Of a DNA stretch of 64,000 bases, positions 1-9,260 are shown piece by piece. The DNA is taken from positions 1 to 64,000 of the forward strand of contig JALEZW010000059.1 in NCBI GenBank assembly GCA_022772675.1, written 5' to 3'. Origin of the DNA: Agathobacter sp. (GTDB taxonomy: Bacteria; Bacillota; Clostridia; Lachnospirales; Lachnospiraceae). Each line of letters begins with the position of its first letter. Within the stretch, counting starts at the first letter, position 1. The notes below the pieces were generated by a model. The model was not told the origin of the DNA. It searched no databases and worked only from the letters and a program-made list of their open reading frames with translations. The translations under genes and the position numbers were made by a program.

Positions 1-249
1 GATGATGGGGTGTTTGAGGTGACGCTGATCAAAAAACCGAAAAATGTCGTGGAACTGAATCAGATCATGGCAGCTCTCATCGGCAGAAATATTGACAGCG
101 ACTGTATGTACTGCTTTAAAACATCCGAGATCATCTTTGAAAGTGAAGAGGAGATTGCATGGACGAGAGACGGCGAGTATGGCGGAAGCCATAAAAAGGT
201 CGTTATCACAAATGAAAAGCAGGCACTTCGTATTCTTGTACCATCATAA
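1..249 (+). CDS. Diacylglycerol kinase family lipid kinase, C-terminal part (partial)
   Basis: The frame is already open at base 1 and stops at 249, so only the last 82 residues of a longer gene are seen. The strand 'DDGVFEV', the following 'KKPKN' and the late 'GEYGG' turn are typical of the C-terminal domain of the YegS/DgkB/LCB5 lipid kinase family, which phosphorylates diacylglycerol or similar lipids at the inner face of the membrane. The nucleotide-binding domain lies outside the window, so the substrate cannot be judged. The GTG at 10 is an internal codon, not a start. Confidence 0.75.
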   Translation, partial: DDGVFEVTLIKKPKNVVELNQIMAALIGRNIDSDCMYCFKTSEIIFESEEEIAWTRDGEYGGSHKKVVITNEKQALRILVPS

Positions 250-282
250 GTGTAAAAGTTTACAATAAATTATAAAAATGTA

Positions 283-311
283 TTCCCTTTAAAAAAAAGA
301 TGGGGTATAAT
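283..311 (+). promoter_or_regulatory. Likely sigma-A promoter of the aldolase gene
   Basis: A perfect TATAAT lies at 306-311. The -35 position 17 bases upstream (TTCCCT, 283-288) is poor. The 126-base gap to the aldolase start is A/T-rich and ends in a strong ribosome binding site (GGAGG at 362-366). Confidence 0.5.
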
Positions 312-375
312 AAGGGCGAAAGCGCAGAGAAAAGAATTTCAATGCGTAATAAAGAATAAATGGAGGTAATTTAAA

Positions 376-1245
376 ATGGCATTAGTTTCAGCAACAGAAA
401 TGCTTCAGAAAGCAAAAGCTGGTCACTACGCTGTTGGTCAGTTCAACATCAACAACTTAGAGTGGACCAAGTCCATTCTTCTTACCGCACAGGAGCTTAA
501 CAGCCCGGTAATCCTTGGTGTATCTGAGGGTGCAGGTAAGTATATGACCGGTTTTGGCACCGTAGCAGCTATGGTTAAGGCAATGGATGCTGAGCTTGGA
601 ATTACCGTTCCGGTAGCTCTTCATCTGGATCATGGAACCTATGAAGGATGCTATAAGTGTATCAAGGCCGGATTTACTTCTATTATGTTTGACGGATCTC
701 ATTACCCAATCGAGGAGAATGTTGCCAAGACAACAGAGCTGGTACATGTAGCACATGCACTGGGCATGTCCATTGAGGCAGAAGTTGGTTCCATCGGTGG
801 TGAGGAAGATGGTGTCGTTGGAATGGGCGAGTGTGCAGATCCGGACGAGTGCAAGGCTATCGCTGATCTTGGTGTTGATATGCTGGCAGCAGGTATCGGA
901 AACATTCACGGAAAGTATCCGGAGAACTGGCCGGGACTCAGCTTCGAGACACTGGATGCTGTCCAGGCTAAGACAGGCATTATGCCATTAGTTCTTCACG
1001 GCGGCACAGGTATCCCGTCTGATATGATTAAGAAGGCAATCTCCCTTGGCGTTGCAAAGATTAACGTTAACACAGAGTGCCAGCTGTCCTTTGCAGATGC
1101 TACACGTAAATATATCGAGGCCGGTAAGGACTTAGAGGGCAAGGGATTTGATCCGCGTAAGCTTCTTGCTCCTGGTGCAGAGGCTATTAAGGCTACTGTT
1201 AAGGAGAAGATGGAGCTGTTTGGTTCTGTTGGAAAGGCTGAATAA
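376..1245 (+). CDS. fba: Class II fructose-1,6-bisphosphate aldolase
   Basis: Cytosolic glycolytic and gluconeogenic enzyme that cleaves fructose-1,6-bisphosphate into dihydroxyacetone phosphate and glyceraldehyde-3-phosphate using a divalent metal. The 289 residues match the usual length of the Gram-positive class II type. Zinc-ligand and active-site signatures are visible: 'LHLDHG' near residue 80, 'GNIHGKYP' near 175 and 'VLHGGTGIP' near 210. The ATG has GGAGG eight to nine bases upstream. It appears to be monocistronic, with its own promoter. Codon use looks biased to a small set, as in highly expressed genes. A gatY-type tagatose-bisphosphate aldolase is the main alternative, but nothing nearby suggests galactitol use. 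Confidence 0.95.
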   Translation: MALVSATEMLQKAKAGHYAVGQFNINNLEWTKSILLTAQELNSPVILGVSEGAGKYMTGFGTVAAMVKAMDAELGITVPVALHLDHGTYEGCYKCIKAGFTSIMFDGSHYPIEENVAKTTELVHVAHALGMSIEAEVGSIGGEEDGVVGMGECADPDECKAIADLGVDMLAAGIGNIHGKYPENWPGLSFETLDAVQAKTGIMPLVLHGGTGIPSDMIKKAISLGVAKINVNTECQLSFADATRKYIEAGKDLEGKGFDPRKLLAPGAEAIKATVKEKMELFGSVGKAE

Positions 1246-1335
1246 TCCTTTTTAGGTATAATAACTAAAAAGTGGTAGATACACTCACACAAAAAGAGCA
1301 GAATCAATAAAAACTAAAAAAATTATAAAAAATAG

Positions 1336-1364
1336 TTGCATTTTTAATCGAAATACTGTATTGT
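1336..1364 (+). promoter_or_regulatory. Candidate promoter of glutamine synthetase III
   Basis: TTGCAT (1336-1341) and TATTGT (1359-1364) are 17 bases apart. A complete intrinsic-terminator-like hairpin follows before the gene, so this promoter would read through an attenuator-like leader of about 135 bases. The promoter call rests only on box matches. Confidence 0.4.
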
Positions 1365-1395
1365 ATGTTTCAGAAAAGATGTGAGTCATGAACGA

Positions 1396-1430
1396 GGGCG
1401 TTCCAATAGCTATTGGAATGCCCTTTTTTA
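1396..1430 (+). terminator. Intrinsic terminator or attenuator between fba and glutamine synthetase
   Basis: A 14-base stem (GGGCGTTCCAATAG, 1396-1409, paired with 1410-1423, one G-T) is followed by seven Ts. It lies 150 bases past the aldolase stop and 77 bases before the glutamine synthetase start. It could end aldolase transcription, or attenuate glutamine synthetase if the promoter at 1336 is real. Confidence 0.8.
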
Positions 1431-1506
1431 GTAAAATGACTGATATCTTACAAATAAAGAATACAATCAAGGGGATTTGGTTGTTGAAAGAAAGGATGTT
1501 GTAAAA

Positions 1507-3624
1507 ATGAGTGATTATTTTAACGTTGCAGACATTTTTGGCGAGAACGTGTTCAATGATGCAGTGATGCAGGAACGCTTACCAAAGAAAGTCTACAAGA
1601 AACTCCATGAGGTCATGGAAGAGGGCAAAGAACTGGATCTTGAGACTGCAGATGTCATCGCACATGAGATGAAGGAATGGGCCATTGAAAAAGGTGCTAC
1701 CCACTATACTCACTGGTTCCAGCCACTGACCGGCGTTACTGCCGAGAAGCATGATTCCTTTATTACTGCGCCAATGTCAAATGGCAAGGTGCTGATGAGC
1801 TTCTCCGGAAAAGAATTGATTAAGGGCGAGCCGGATGCATCTTCTTTCCCGTCAGGCGGTCTTCGTGCTACATTCGAGGCAAGAGGTTATACAGCATGGG
1901 ATTGTACCTCACCGGCTTTCGTTCGTCAGGATGCCGCAGGTGCTACTCTTTGTATCCCGACAGCGTTCTGTTCTTACACAGGCGAGGCACTGGATCAGAA
2001 GACACCGCTTCTTCGTTCCATGGAAGCAATTAACGATCAGGCACTTCGTTTACTGAGATTATTCGGTAACACCACATCAAAGAAGGTTACTCCTTCTGTT
2101 GGACCGGAGCAGGAGTATTTCATTGTAGACCGTGAGAAATACTTACAGCGTAAAGATTTGATCTTTACCGGTCGTACCTTATTCGGAGCAATGCCTCCAA
2201 AGGGTCAGGAAATGGATGACCATTACTTCGGAGCAATCCGTGAGAGAATTGCAGCCTACATGAAGGACGTAAACAAGGAGTTATGGAAACTGGGTGTTAC
2301 CGCTAAGACACAGCATAACGAAGTGGCTCCTGCACAGCACGAGCTGGCTCCGATTTATGCAGAGTGTAACGTAGCTGTTGATAATAACCAGTTAATTATG
2401 GAGACCTTAAAGAAGGTTGCCGGACGTCATGGTCTGCAGTGTCTGCTTCATGAGAAGCCATTCGCAGGTGTTAATGGTTCCGGTAAGCACAACAACTGGT
2501 CTATTACAACAGATGATGGAATCAATCTTTTAGATCCGGGTGCTACACCTCATGAGAACGTTCAGTTCTTACTGGTTCTTACCTGTATCTTAAAGGCAAT
2601 TGATGAGCATGCAGCACTGCTTCGTGCATCTGCAGCAGACGTAGGAAACGATCACAGACTGGGAGCTAACGAGGCACCGCCAGCAATCCTTTCCGTATAT
2701 CTGGGAGATCAGCTGGGCGACGTATTGAATCAGCTGGTCAGCACAGGAGCTGCTACCCACAGCTTAGAGGGTCAGAAGTTAGAGACCGGTGTTAAGACAC
2801 TTCCGGATTTCATGAAGGATGCTACCGATCGTAACCGTACATCACCATTTGCATTTACCGGAAACAAATTCGAGTTCCGTATGGTTGGTTCTCAGGATTC
2901 TGTTGCACAGGCAAACATTGTATTAAATACTATCGTTGCAGAGGCATTTTCCGATGCATGTGATGTTCTTGAGAAGGCAGACGATTTCGAGCTTGCCGTA
3001 CATGATTTAATTAAGAAATACGCTACCGAGCATCAGAGAGTTGTATTCAACGGAAACGGATACTCTGATGAGTGGGTTGCAGAAGCCGAGAAGAGAGGAC
3101 TTCCAAACATTAAGTCCATGGTTGATGCGATTCCTGCATATGTAGCTCCGGAATCTGTAGCTGTATTTGAAAAATTCGGTGTATTTACTAAGGCAGAGCT
3201 TTCCTCCCGTGTGGAGATTGAGTATGAGACCTATGCAAAGACCATCAATATCGAGGCAAAGACTATGATTGATATTGCCGGAAAGCAGATTATCCCGGCT
3301 GTTATCAAGTATGTTACTTCTCTTGGTCAGTCTGTTAATACGGTTAAGAGTGCATGCTCTGAAGCAGATGTTACAACGCAGACGGAACTTCTTACGGAGT
3401 CATCTGCACTTCTTGCAGAGGCTGAGTCAGCCCTTAAGAAACTTAAGGAAGTTACCGAAGAGGGTGGCAAGATGGAAGAAGGAAGAGATCAGGCTGTTTA
3501 CTACAGAGATACTGTTAAGGCTGCTATGGATGCTCTCCGTGCACCGGTTGATAAGCTTGAGATGATCGTGGATAAGGATATGTGGCCAATGCCATCCTAC
3601 GGCGATCTGATTTTCGAGGTATAA
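1507..3624 (+). CDS. glnN: Glutamine synthetase type III (GSIII)
   Basis: ATP-dependent ligation of ammonium to glutamate, the main route of nitrogen assimilation at low ammonium. The 705 residues fit the large GSIII family found in Bacteroidetes, Clostridia and cyanobacteria, not the roughly 450-residue GSI. Family signatures include '[18 protein letters not shown]' near 115, 'GPEQEYF' near 200 (first glutamates of the metal site), '[10 protein letters not shown]' near 325 and '[14 protein letters not shown]' near 445. I place the start at the ATG at 1507, preceded by AAAGGATG; an upstream in-frame TTG at 1477 has no ribosome site. It precedes an Amt-PII fusion gene, so the pair forms an ammonium uptake and assimilation module. 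No GlnR gene is seen in the window. Confidence 0.95.
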   Translation: MSDYFNVADIFGENVFNDAVMQERLPKKVYKKLHEVMEEGKELDLETADVIAHEMKEWAIEKGATHYTHWFQPLTGVTAEKHDSFITAPMSNGKVLMSFSGKELIKGEPDASSFPSGGLRATFEARGYTAWDCTSPAFVRQDAAGATLCIPTAFCSYTGEALDQKTPLLRSMEAINDQALRLLRLFGNTTSKKVTPSVGPEQEYFIVDREKYLQRKDLIFTGRTLFGAMPPKGQEMDDHYFGAIRERIAAYMKDVNKELWKLGVTAKTQHNEVAPAQHELAPIYAECNVAVDNNQLIMETLKKVAGRHGLQCLLHEKPFAGVNGSGKHNNWSITTDDGINLLDPGATPHENVQFLLVLTCILKAIDEHAALLRASAADVGNDHRLGANEAPPAILSVYLGDQLGDVLNQLVSTGAATHSLEGQKLETGVKTLPDFMKDATDRNRTSPFAFTGNKFEFRMVGSQDSVAQANIVLNTIVAEAFSDACDVLEKADDFELAVHDLIKKYATEHQRVVFNGNGYSDEWVAEAEKRGLPNIKSMVDAIPAYVAPESVAVFEKFGVFTKAELSSRVEIEYETYAKTINIEAKTMIDIAGKQIIPAVIKYVTSLGQSVNTVKSACSEADVTTQTELLTESSALLAEAESALKKLKEVTEEGGKMEEGRDQAVYYRDTVKAAMDALRAPVDKLEMIVDKDMWPMPSYGDLIFEV

Positions 3625-3658
3625 TTTCGAATCACTATTTTTACAGACATCTAATATA

Positions 3659-3718
3659 AAACGACATTTTCTTGAACCACGAAGCTGTGGAAAATTGGGA
3701 AAGTGTCGTTTTTTTTGT
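3659..3718 (+). terminator. Intrinsic terminator after glutamine synthetase
   Basis: AACGACATTTTC pairs with GGAAAGTGTCGTT around a second small hairpin (CCAC/GTGG), and eight Ts follow. It separates the synthetase from the downstream ammonium channel gene, so the two are probably separate transcripts. Confidence 0.8.
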
Positions 3719-3821
3719 AAAAAGGGTCTGAACACTAAAAAAGTAACTGTCATAAGCCCCGCAAATGTGATGTTACATAACAGCAGATGGAGCAGTTATG
3801 GCAGGAAATGGAGGAGACATT

Positions 3822-5579
3822 ATGAATCAGGAAATTATGGATTTTATAAATGATAACATATATGGCATCTGGTTTTTGATCGGTGCCGCATTGGTATTCT
3901 GGATGCAGGCAGGTTTTGCTATGGTAGAAACAGGTTTTACCAGAGCAAAAAACTCAGGCAACATTCTTATGAAGAATCTGATGGACTTCTGTATCGGTAC
4001 AGTAATGTTCATCTTAATCGGTTTCTCATTGCTACTAGGTGAAGATTTCTTAGGTTTCATTGGAAAACCTGGATTTGATATTTTTACCAGCTATTCAAAC
4101 TTTGATTTTTCAAATTTTGTATTTAACTTAGTGTTCTGTGCAACAACGGCAACTATTGTTTCCGGTGCTATGGCTGAGAGAACAAAGTTTTTATCTTACT
4201 GTGTTTACTCTGCTGTCATTTCCGGATTGATTTATCCCATTGAAGCACACTGGATCTGGGGCGGCGGCTGGCTGTCACAGCTTGGTTTCCATGATTTCGC
4301 AGGTTCCTGTGCAATTCATATGGTAGGTGGTATCTCCGCACTGATTGGTGCTGCTATCCTTGGACCGCGTATTGGAAAGTTCACAAAAGATAAGAATGGA
4401 AAGATTACAAAAGTTAACGCATTTCCGGGGCATAATCTGCCGCTTGGATGTTTAGGATGCTTTATCCTCTGGTTTGGCTGGTATGGATTTAACGGTGCTG
4501 CATGTACCGATGGTGCACAGCTTGCCAGTGTATTCCTTACCACAACCGTAGCTCCTGCTGTAGCAACTGTTGTATGTATGGTATTTACATGGGTTAAGTA
4601 TGGAAAACCTGATGTTTCCATGTGTCTGAATGCTTCCCTGGCAGGTCTTGTTGCAATCACAGCTCCCTGTGATGTTACAGACTGCTTAGGTTCAGTTGTA
4701 ATTGGTGCTGTTGCAGGATTACTGGTAGTATTTGGTGTTTGGCTTCTTGATTATAAGCTTCATGTAGATGATCCGGTTGGTGCCGTTGCCGTACATATGA
4801 TGAACGGTATCTGGGGAACTATCGCAGTTGGTTTATTTGCTACAAAGACTGCACCGGGATTTGAAATCGCCGGAATTAGTGAAGGTTTATTCTACGGCGG
4901 CGGATTCAAACAGCTTGGACTTCAGTTATTAGGTGTCCTGACTGTTGGAGTATGGGCTGCAGTTACAATTACCATTACATTTATTGTTATTAAGAGTACC
5001 ATTGGTCTTCGTGTCAGTGAGGAAGAGGAAATTGTTGGTCTGGATTCCAAGGAGCATGGTCTTGCATCTGCTTACTCAGGATTCTCTATCATGGATATTT
5101 CCAATACCATGACCATGGATGTCAACGAGAACACGGATCTTGGAACACCGGAATATGCAGAGGCTTCTCCAGTGAAGAGGGATGCAGCTGTCAAGGTGGT
5201 TTCTGCTTTACCGCATGATGCAACCGGAATTTACAAGGTTGTTATCGTTGCAAAGCTTTCAAGATACGATCACTTAAAGAAGGCTATGAACGATCTGGGA
5301 GTAACAGGTATGACCTGTACACAGGTTATGGGATGTGGTATCCAGAAGGGCTCCGGCGAGCGTTATCGTGGTGCTGAAGTCGATGCAACCTTACTTCCGA
5401 AGATTAAGGTTGAGGTTGTTGTAAGTAAGATTCCTGTAGACAAGGTTGTAGAGGCTGCAAAGAAGGCACTCTATACCGGACATATCGGAGATGGCAAGAT
5501 TTTCGTATACGATGTGGCAAAAGTTGTCAAGATTCGTACCGGTGAAGAGGATGTAGCAGCATTACAGGATGTCGAGTAA
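3822..5579 (+). CDS. amt: Ammonium transporter (Amt/Rh family) fused to a C-terminal PII signalling domain
   Basis: Membrane channel that brings ammonium into the cell, here joined to its own regulator. Residues 1 to about 420 are an Amt domain with about eleven membrane segments and typical motifs such as 'MQAGFAMVETG' near 25, 'HWIWGGGWL' near 140 and 'HMMNGIWGT' near 325. After a linker, residues about 465-585 form a PII (GlnB/GlnK) domain with an intact T-loop stretch 'GSGERYRGAEVD' and the C-terminal 'TGHIGDGKIFVYDV'. PII proteins normally bind ATP/ADP and 2-oxoglutarate and plug the channel when nitrogen is plentiful; fusion would make one regulator per subunit of the trimer, which is inference. 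The start at 3822 follows GGAGGAG; the upstream ATG at 3798 overlaps that site and is less likely. Confidence 0.93.
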   Translation: MNQEIMDFINDNIYGIWFLIGAALVFWMQAGFAMVETGFTRAKNSGNILMKNLMDFCIGTVMFILIGFSLLLGEDFLGFIGKPGFDIFTSYSNFDFSNFVFNLVFCATTATIVSGAMAERTKFLSYCVYSAVISGLIYPIEAHWIWGGGWLSQLGFHDFAGSCAIHMVGGISALIGAAILGPRIGKFTKDKNGKITKVNAFPGHNLPLGCLGCFILWFGWYGFNGAACTDGAQLASVFLTTTVAPAVATVVCMVFTWVKYGKPDVSMCLNASLAGLVAITAPCDVTDCLGSVVIGAVAGLLVVFGVWLLDYKLHVDDPVGAVAVHMMNGIWGTIAVGLFATKTAPGFEIAGISEGLFYGGGFKQLGLQLLGVLTVGVWAAVTITITFIVIKSTIGLRVSEEEEIVGLDSKEHGLASAYSGFSIMDISNTMTMDVNENTDLGTPEYAEASPVKRDAAVKVVSALPHDATGIYKVVIVAKLSRYDHLKKAMNDLGVTGMTCTQVMGCGIQKGSGERYRGAEVDATLLPKIKVEVVVSKIPVDKVVEAAKKALYTGHIGDGKIFVYDVAKVVKIRTGEEDVAALQDVE

Positions 5580-5584
5580 TCTCG

Positions 5585-5609
5585 AACGAATCTAATGGTT
5601 AGATTCGTT
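5585..5609 (+). repeat. Perfect inverted repeat after amt
   Basis: AACGAATCTAA and its exact complement are separated by TGG (stem 11 bases). The half-site AATCTAAT recurs immediately downstream. There is no T-run, so this is a 3'-end stabilising hairpin or a protein site rather than a terminator. Confidence 0.5.
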
Positions 5610-5641
5610 AATCTAATCCCCTTAGTTTTAGTATACATCAA

Positions 5642-5679
5642 CAGCAAAATCCCTGACGAAAGTCGGGGATTTTTGCTGT
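5642..5679. terminator. Intrinsic terminator downstream of amt, possibly bidirectional
   Basis: A stem around the GAAA tetraloop (AATCCCTGAC, GAAA, GTCGGGGATT) is extended by CAGCAAA and TTTGCTG, giving A- and T-rich flanks on the two sides. Confidence 0.75.
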
Positions 5680-5715
5680 CGATAAATATTTCTTCCTATT
5701 CGCGGTATTATTTGA

Positions 5716-5721
5716 TATAAT
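5716..5721 (+). promoter_or_regulatory. -10 element upstream of the penicillin-binding protein gene
   Basis: A perfect TATAAT lies 41 bases before the start. The -35 region (TTCCTA, 5693-5698) is weak, so only the -10 box is well supported. Confidence 0.4.
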
Positions 5722-5762
5722 TAAAAGGATACAAGGGTAAAAGTCAGAACAGGGGGCAGAGC

Positions 5763-8417
5763 ATGAACTATGGAAAAGCTGCGCTAAGGCACCGTGCCCG
5801 GCATGTGGATGCGAAGAGTACAAAAATCAGACATAAGTGCACAGTGATATTGGGGCAGATGTTGCTGCTGTTTATTTTGGTGGCGGTCGCCGCGGGAATC
5901 AGTGCCGGACTCGGGGCGGTAAAGGGAATTCTTGCGTCCGCTCCGGATATTTCGGAGATAGATGTTATTCCCACCGGATACTCCACAACGGTGGAGGCCG
6001 GTGATGGCAGTGAAATTGCAACACTGGTAGCGGCAGGCGCCAACCGTCAGTATGTGACATTGGATGAAATACCGGAGGATCTGCAGCATGCCGTTATTGC
6101 GATAGAGGACGAGCGTTTTTATGAGCATAACGGAATTGATTTAAGAGGAATTGCCAGAGCACTGGTCACAGATATAAAATCCATGGATTTCAGTCAGGGA
6201 GCCAGTACCATAACCCAGCAGCTGATTAAAAATAATGTACTGAATGAGCAGTGGGCCAGTGAGAGTGAGGGACAGATTTCCAGGCTGGAAAAAGTGAAGC
6301 GGCAGGTGCAGCGTAAGATTCAGGAAATGTATATTGCGGTCGAGCTGGAGAAGAAGGTGGAGGATAAGGATTGGATTCTGGAAAATTATTTAAATTCCAT
6401 CAATCTGGGCAGCAATACACTTGGTGTGCAGGCAGCTTCTAGACGCTATTTCGGGAAGGATGTCTCAGAACTGACTCTGTCAGAGTGTGCGGTGCTTGCC
6501 GGTATTACAAAGAATCCTACCGGCTATAACCCGATTCTTCACCCGAAAAAAAATGCCAGGCGCAGACAGCTTGTCTTAAGTGAAATGAAAGAGCAGGGGT
6601 ACATCAGCAAAAAGCAGTATGATGCCGCACTGAAGGATGACGTGTATGGCAGGATTTCCGAGCATAATGATGTTCAGGAAGCTTCCATGAATACGTATTT
6701 TGTAGATGCTGTCATTGATGATGTTTTTAATGATCTGGTAGAGAAAAAGGGATATTCGGAAAATGAGGCCTATAAGGCGATTTACCAGGGAGGTCTTACC
6801 ATTAAATCCACACAGGATTTGAATATCCAGAAGATTTGTGATGAGGAAGCGGCAAATCCGGCCAATTATGATGCAGGAACAAAATATTCCTTTTTCCTGT
6901 CATTCCAGGTGAGAGAGAAGGATGAAACCATTCACACCTATACAAACCAGACTATGCTTTCTTATTACAAGAAGAAAAATAACAATAAGAATTATTCCAT
7001 CAATTTTAATTCGGAAGAGGAGTGCAGAGCTGCCATTGCACAGTATGAAGCGGATATGCTGGAATCTGGTGAACTGGTGGAGGATTCAGAGTATATTTTT
7101 ATTACCATGCAGCCGCAGGTTGCCATGACGATCATGGATCAGACTTCAGGAGAAGTAAAAGCAATTGTTGGTGGACGGGGGTCGAAAGCGGGAAACCGGA
7201 CCTGGAACCGTGCCACTAAGACATGCCGCCAGCCGGGCTCAACCTTTAAGATTATTGCCTGCTATGCACCTGCTCTGGATGCAGGCGGCAAAACACTCGC
7301 TTCTGTTCAGGATGATGCTCCTTTTACCGTCGGGGACAAGACGTATAATAATTATAATCACAAGTATGGTGGGTTTACCAATATTCGGAAGGCTATCACA
7401 AGTTCCATCAATATTGTTACGGTTAAAACCTTGCAGGATATCGGTGTGAATCTGGGTTATAAGTATGCCCGGTCCTTTGGCTTTACAACCTTAAAGGAGA
7501 CAGATAAGAATTTAGGTTTATCCCTTGGAGGTCTGACAAACGGCGTGACCAATCTGGAACTGACAGGTGCCTATGGGGCGATTGCCAATGGAGGGGAATA
7601 TATAGAACCGAGTTTTTATACACAGGTTTTAGACCATGACGGAAATGTTATTCTGGATAATACGGTGGATAAGGAGAGACATCAGGTTCTAAAGAAGGAT
7701 ACTGCGTGGCTTCTTACCGATGCCATGAAGGATGTCATGACATCTGGAACCGGTACCAGGGCTTATTTTGGGACAGGCATGGCCCAGGCTGGTAAATCCG
7801 GTACCACAACCTTAAACCGAGATGCACTTTTTGCAGGATTTACCCCTTATTATACCTGTGTGGTCTGGGGCGGATATGATGATAATTCCATTCAGAGCAG
7901 TACGGCATATCCGAAGAATTTATGGAGGGCTGTGATGAGCCGTGTCCATGAAAATCTGGAGGTGAAGGATTTCACCATGCCTGCAGATATTACGCAGGCA
8001 GTTGTCTGCTCGAAATCGGGGCTGCTTCCGAAAGAGGGCATTTGTACCAATGATCCCCGGGGGTCACAGACCTATACGGAATATTTTGCAAAAGGGACGG
8101 TTCCCAAAACAGAATGTGACCGTCACGTTCTTGTGAAAATCTGTAAAGAGTCCGGTAAATTAGCTGGACAGTATTGTCCGGAAAGCGATATACAGACACA
8201 GGTTCGTATCGTTGATGCATTGCAGGGGTCGGCTGATTATGAATATTCGGTTTCAAAATCAATTTTAAATGAGACCTGTGATGTGCATGATGAAAACTTT
8301 AAGCCAAAGGATGATTCCGGTGAGGACGAGGAGGAAGAAAATCCGGATGATGAGCAATTGGATGGCGAAGAAGAGGATGAAACGATAGTAGATGAACCAG
8401 AGGAAACTATTGAATAA
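5763..8417 (+). CDS. Class A penicillin-binding protein (bifunctional transglycosylase/transpeptidase)
   Basis: Membrane-anchored peptidoglycan synthase that polymerises lipid II and cross-links the stems. One membrane anchor lies at about residues 28-50. The GT51 domain (about 85-270) shows 'EDERFYEHNGID' with the catalytic glutamate and 'QGASTITQQL'. The transpeptidase domain (about 450-740) carries the three penicilloyl motifs: S-T-F-K near 490, S-I-N near 547 and K-S-G-T near 677. A C-terminal tail of about 45 residues is almost entirely Asp and Glu. The 884 residues fit PBP1a/PonA-type enzymes. It starts after GGGGG. The YigZ-family gene follows 18 bases after its stop and is probably co-transcribed. 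Confidence 0.93.
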   Translation: MNYGKAALRHRARHVDAKSTKIRHKCTVILGQMLLLFILVAVAAGISAGLGAVKGILASAPDISEIDVIPTGYSTTVEAGDGSEIATLVAAGANRQYVTLDEIPEDLQHAVIAIEDERFYEHNGIDLRGIARALVTDIKSMDFSQGASTITQQLIKNNVLNEQWASESEGQISRLEKVKRQVQRKIQEMYIAVELEKKVEDKDWILENYLNSINLGSNTLGVQAASRRYFGKDVSELTLSECAVLAGITKNPTGYNPILHPKKNARRRQLVLSEMKEQGYISKKQYDAALKDDVYGRISEHNDVQEASMNTYFVDAVIDDVFNDLVEKKGYSENEAYKAIYQGGLTIKSTQDLNIQKICDEEAANPANYDAGTKYSFFLSFQVREKDETIHTYTNQTMLSYYKKKNNNKNYSINFNSEEECRAAIAQYEADMLESGELVEDSEYIFITMQPQVAMTIMDQTSGEVKAIVGGRGSKAGNRTWNRATKTCRQPGSTFKIIACYAPALDAGGKTLASVQDDAPFTVGDKTYNNYNHKYGGFTNIRKAITSSINIVTVKTLQDIGVNLGYKYARSFGFTTLKETDKNLGLSLGGLTNGVTNLELTGAYGAIANGGEYIEPSFYTQVLDHDGNVILDNTVDKERHQVLKKDTAWLLTDAMKDVMTSGTGTRAYFGTGMAQAGKSGTTTLNRDALFAGFTPYYTCVVWGGYDDNSIQSSTAYPKNLWRAVMSRVHENLEVKDFTMPADITQAVVCSKSGLLPKEGICTNDPRGSQTYTEYFAKGTVPKTECDRHVLVKICKESGKLAGQYCPESDIQTQVRIVDALQGSADYEYSVSKSILNETCDVHDENFKPKDDSGEDEEEENPDDEQLDGEEEDETIVDEPEETIE

Positions 8418-8435
8418 AACGAAAGAGAGTATATT

Positions 8436-9080
8436 ATGGGATACCATGTTGTTTATGAGGGTGGAGAGGGAGAAATCACAGAAAAAAAATCCCGTTTTAT
8501 TGCAACGGTAAGACCGGTACACTCCGAGGAGGAGGCAGCCGCTTTTATCAATGAGATGAAGAAGAAGTATTGGGATGCCCGTCACAACTGTTCCGCCTTT
8601 GTAATCGGAGAAAGACAGGAACTGACTCGGTGCTCCGATGATGGTGAACCGGCTCAGACGGCGGGCCGCCCCATGTTAGATGTACTGCTTCGTGAGGGCA
8701 TTACGGACACGGCGGTTGTGGTTACCCGGTACTTTGGTGGAGTGCTGCTGGGAACCGGCGGTCTTGTCCGCGCCTATCAGGCCGCAACTCAGGCCGGGCT
8801 TAAGGCCAGTAAAATCATAGAAAAACTTTTCGGAAGCCGGCTTATGATCCATACAGACTATAATGGCCTTGGCAAACTGCAGTACCTGTTTGGCCAGCAA
8901 GGCACTGCAATTCTTGATACTGAGTATGGGGCTGATGTGACTATGACGGTGCTTGTACCTGTTAGTGATAAGGAGAAGCTTGTAAAAGAAATTACGGAAC
9001 AGACCAATGGTAGTGCAGCCATGGAGTGGGGGGCAGACTGTGTATATGCCGTAATTGATAAAAATGTTGTGATTTTTTGA
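8436..9080 (+). CDS. YigZ/IMPACT family protein
   Basis: The 214-residue protein has the conserved N-terminal UPF0029 (Impact) domain: 'KKSRFIATV' near 15, 'DDGEPAQTAGRPML' near 68 and 'VVVTRYFGGVLLGTGGLVRAY' over 88-108 in which R-Y-F-G-G and L-G-x-G-G-L are diagnostic. A ferredoxin-like C-terminal domain (DUF1949) follows. The biochemical role is not settled; eukaryotic IMPACT relatives bind GCN1. It sits close behind the penicillin-binding protein gene, which suggests an operon but says little about function. Confidence 0.88.
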   Translation: MGYHVVYEGGEGEITEKKSRFIATVRPVHSEEEAAAFINEMKKKYWDARHNCSAFVIGERQELTRCSDDGEPAQTAGRPMLDVLLREGITDTAVVVTRYFGGVLLGTGGLVRAYQAATQAGLKASKIIEKLFGSRLMIHTDYNGLGKLQYLFGQQGTAILDTEYGADVTMTVLVPVSDKEKLVKEITEQTNGSAAMEWGADCVYAVIDKNVVIF

Positions 9081-9099
9081 AAAAATATGAAAATAGGGG

Positions 9100-9128
9100 T
9101 TGACACTTAGGTCATCCCCATGTATAAT
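9100..9128 (+). promoter_or_regulatory. Consensus sigma-A promoter of tRNA-Gln
   Basis: TTGACA (9100-9105) and TATAAT (9123-9128) are both perfect and exactly 17 bases apart. The tRNA begins 21 bases after the -10 box. This is one of the two strongest promoters in the window. Confidence 0.92.
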
Positions 9129-9148
9129 GCTATTTGTTGATACGACAT

Positions 9149-9220
9149 TGGCCCATCGCCAAATGGTAAGGCAACGGACTCTGACTCCGTCATTTCAAGG
9201 TTCGAATCCTTGTGGGCCAG
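9149..9220 (+). tRNA. tRNA-Gln (anticodon CTG)
   Basis: A 72-base cloverleaf. The acceptor stem TGGCCCA pairs with TGGGCCA, followed by discriminator G; CCA is not encoded. The anticodon stem ACGGA/TCCGT encloses the loop CTCTGAC, giving anticodon CTG. The T-arm is CAAGG, TTCGAAT, CCTTG. It has its own promoter and terminator. A second, partial copy of its 3' half lies at 12188-12236, so the gene has served as an integration site. Confidence 0.95.
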
Positions 9221-9227
9221 CTAAGAC

Positions 9228-9260
9228 AAGCCTCGGTAGAGCAATCTACCGGGGCTTTTT
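9228..9260 (+). terminator. Intrinsic terminator of tRNA-Gln
   Basis: AAGCCTCGGTAGA pairs with TCTACCGGGGCTT around GCAA, followed by Ts. A near-copy with compensatory base changes is found at 12244-12277. Confidence 0.85.

Noticed and set aside
457-909. Long open frame on the minus strand inside the aldolase gene
   Set aside because: It is antisense to a highly conserved, strongly biased gene, has no ribosome site and a cysteine-rich composition unlike real proteins.
5585-5609. Perfect inverted repeat after amt considered as an attachment or IS end
   Set aside because: No transposase, no target duplication and no second copy; a 3'-end hairpin is a simpler reading.
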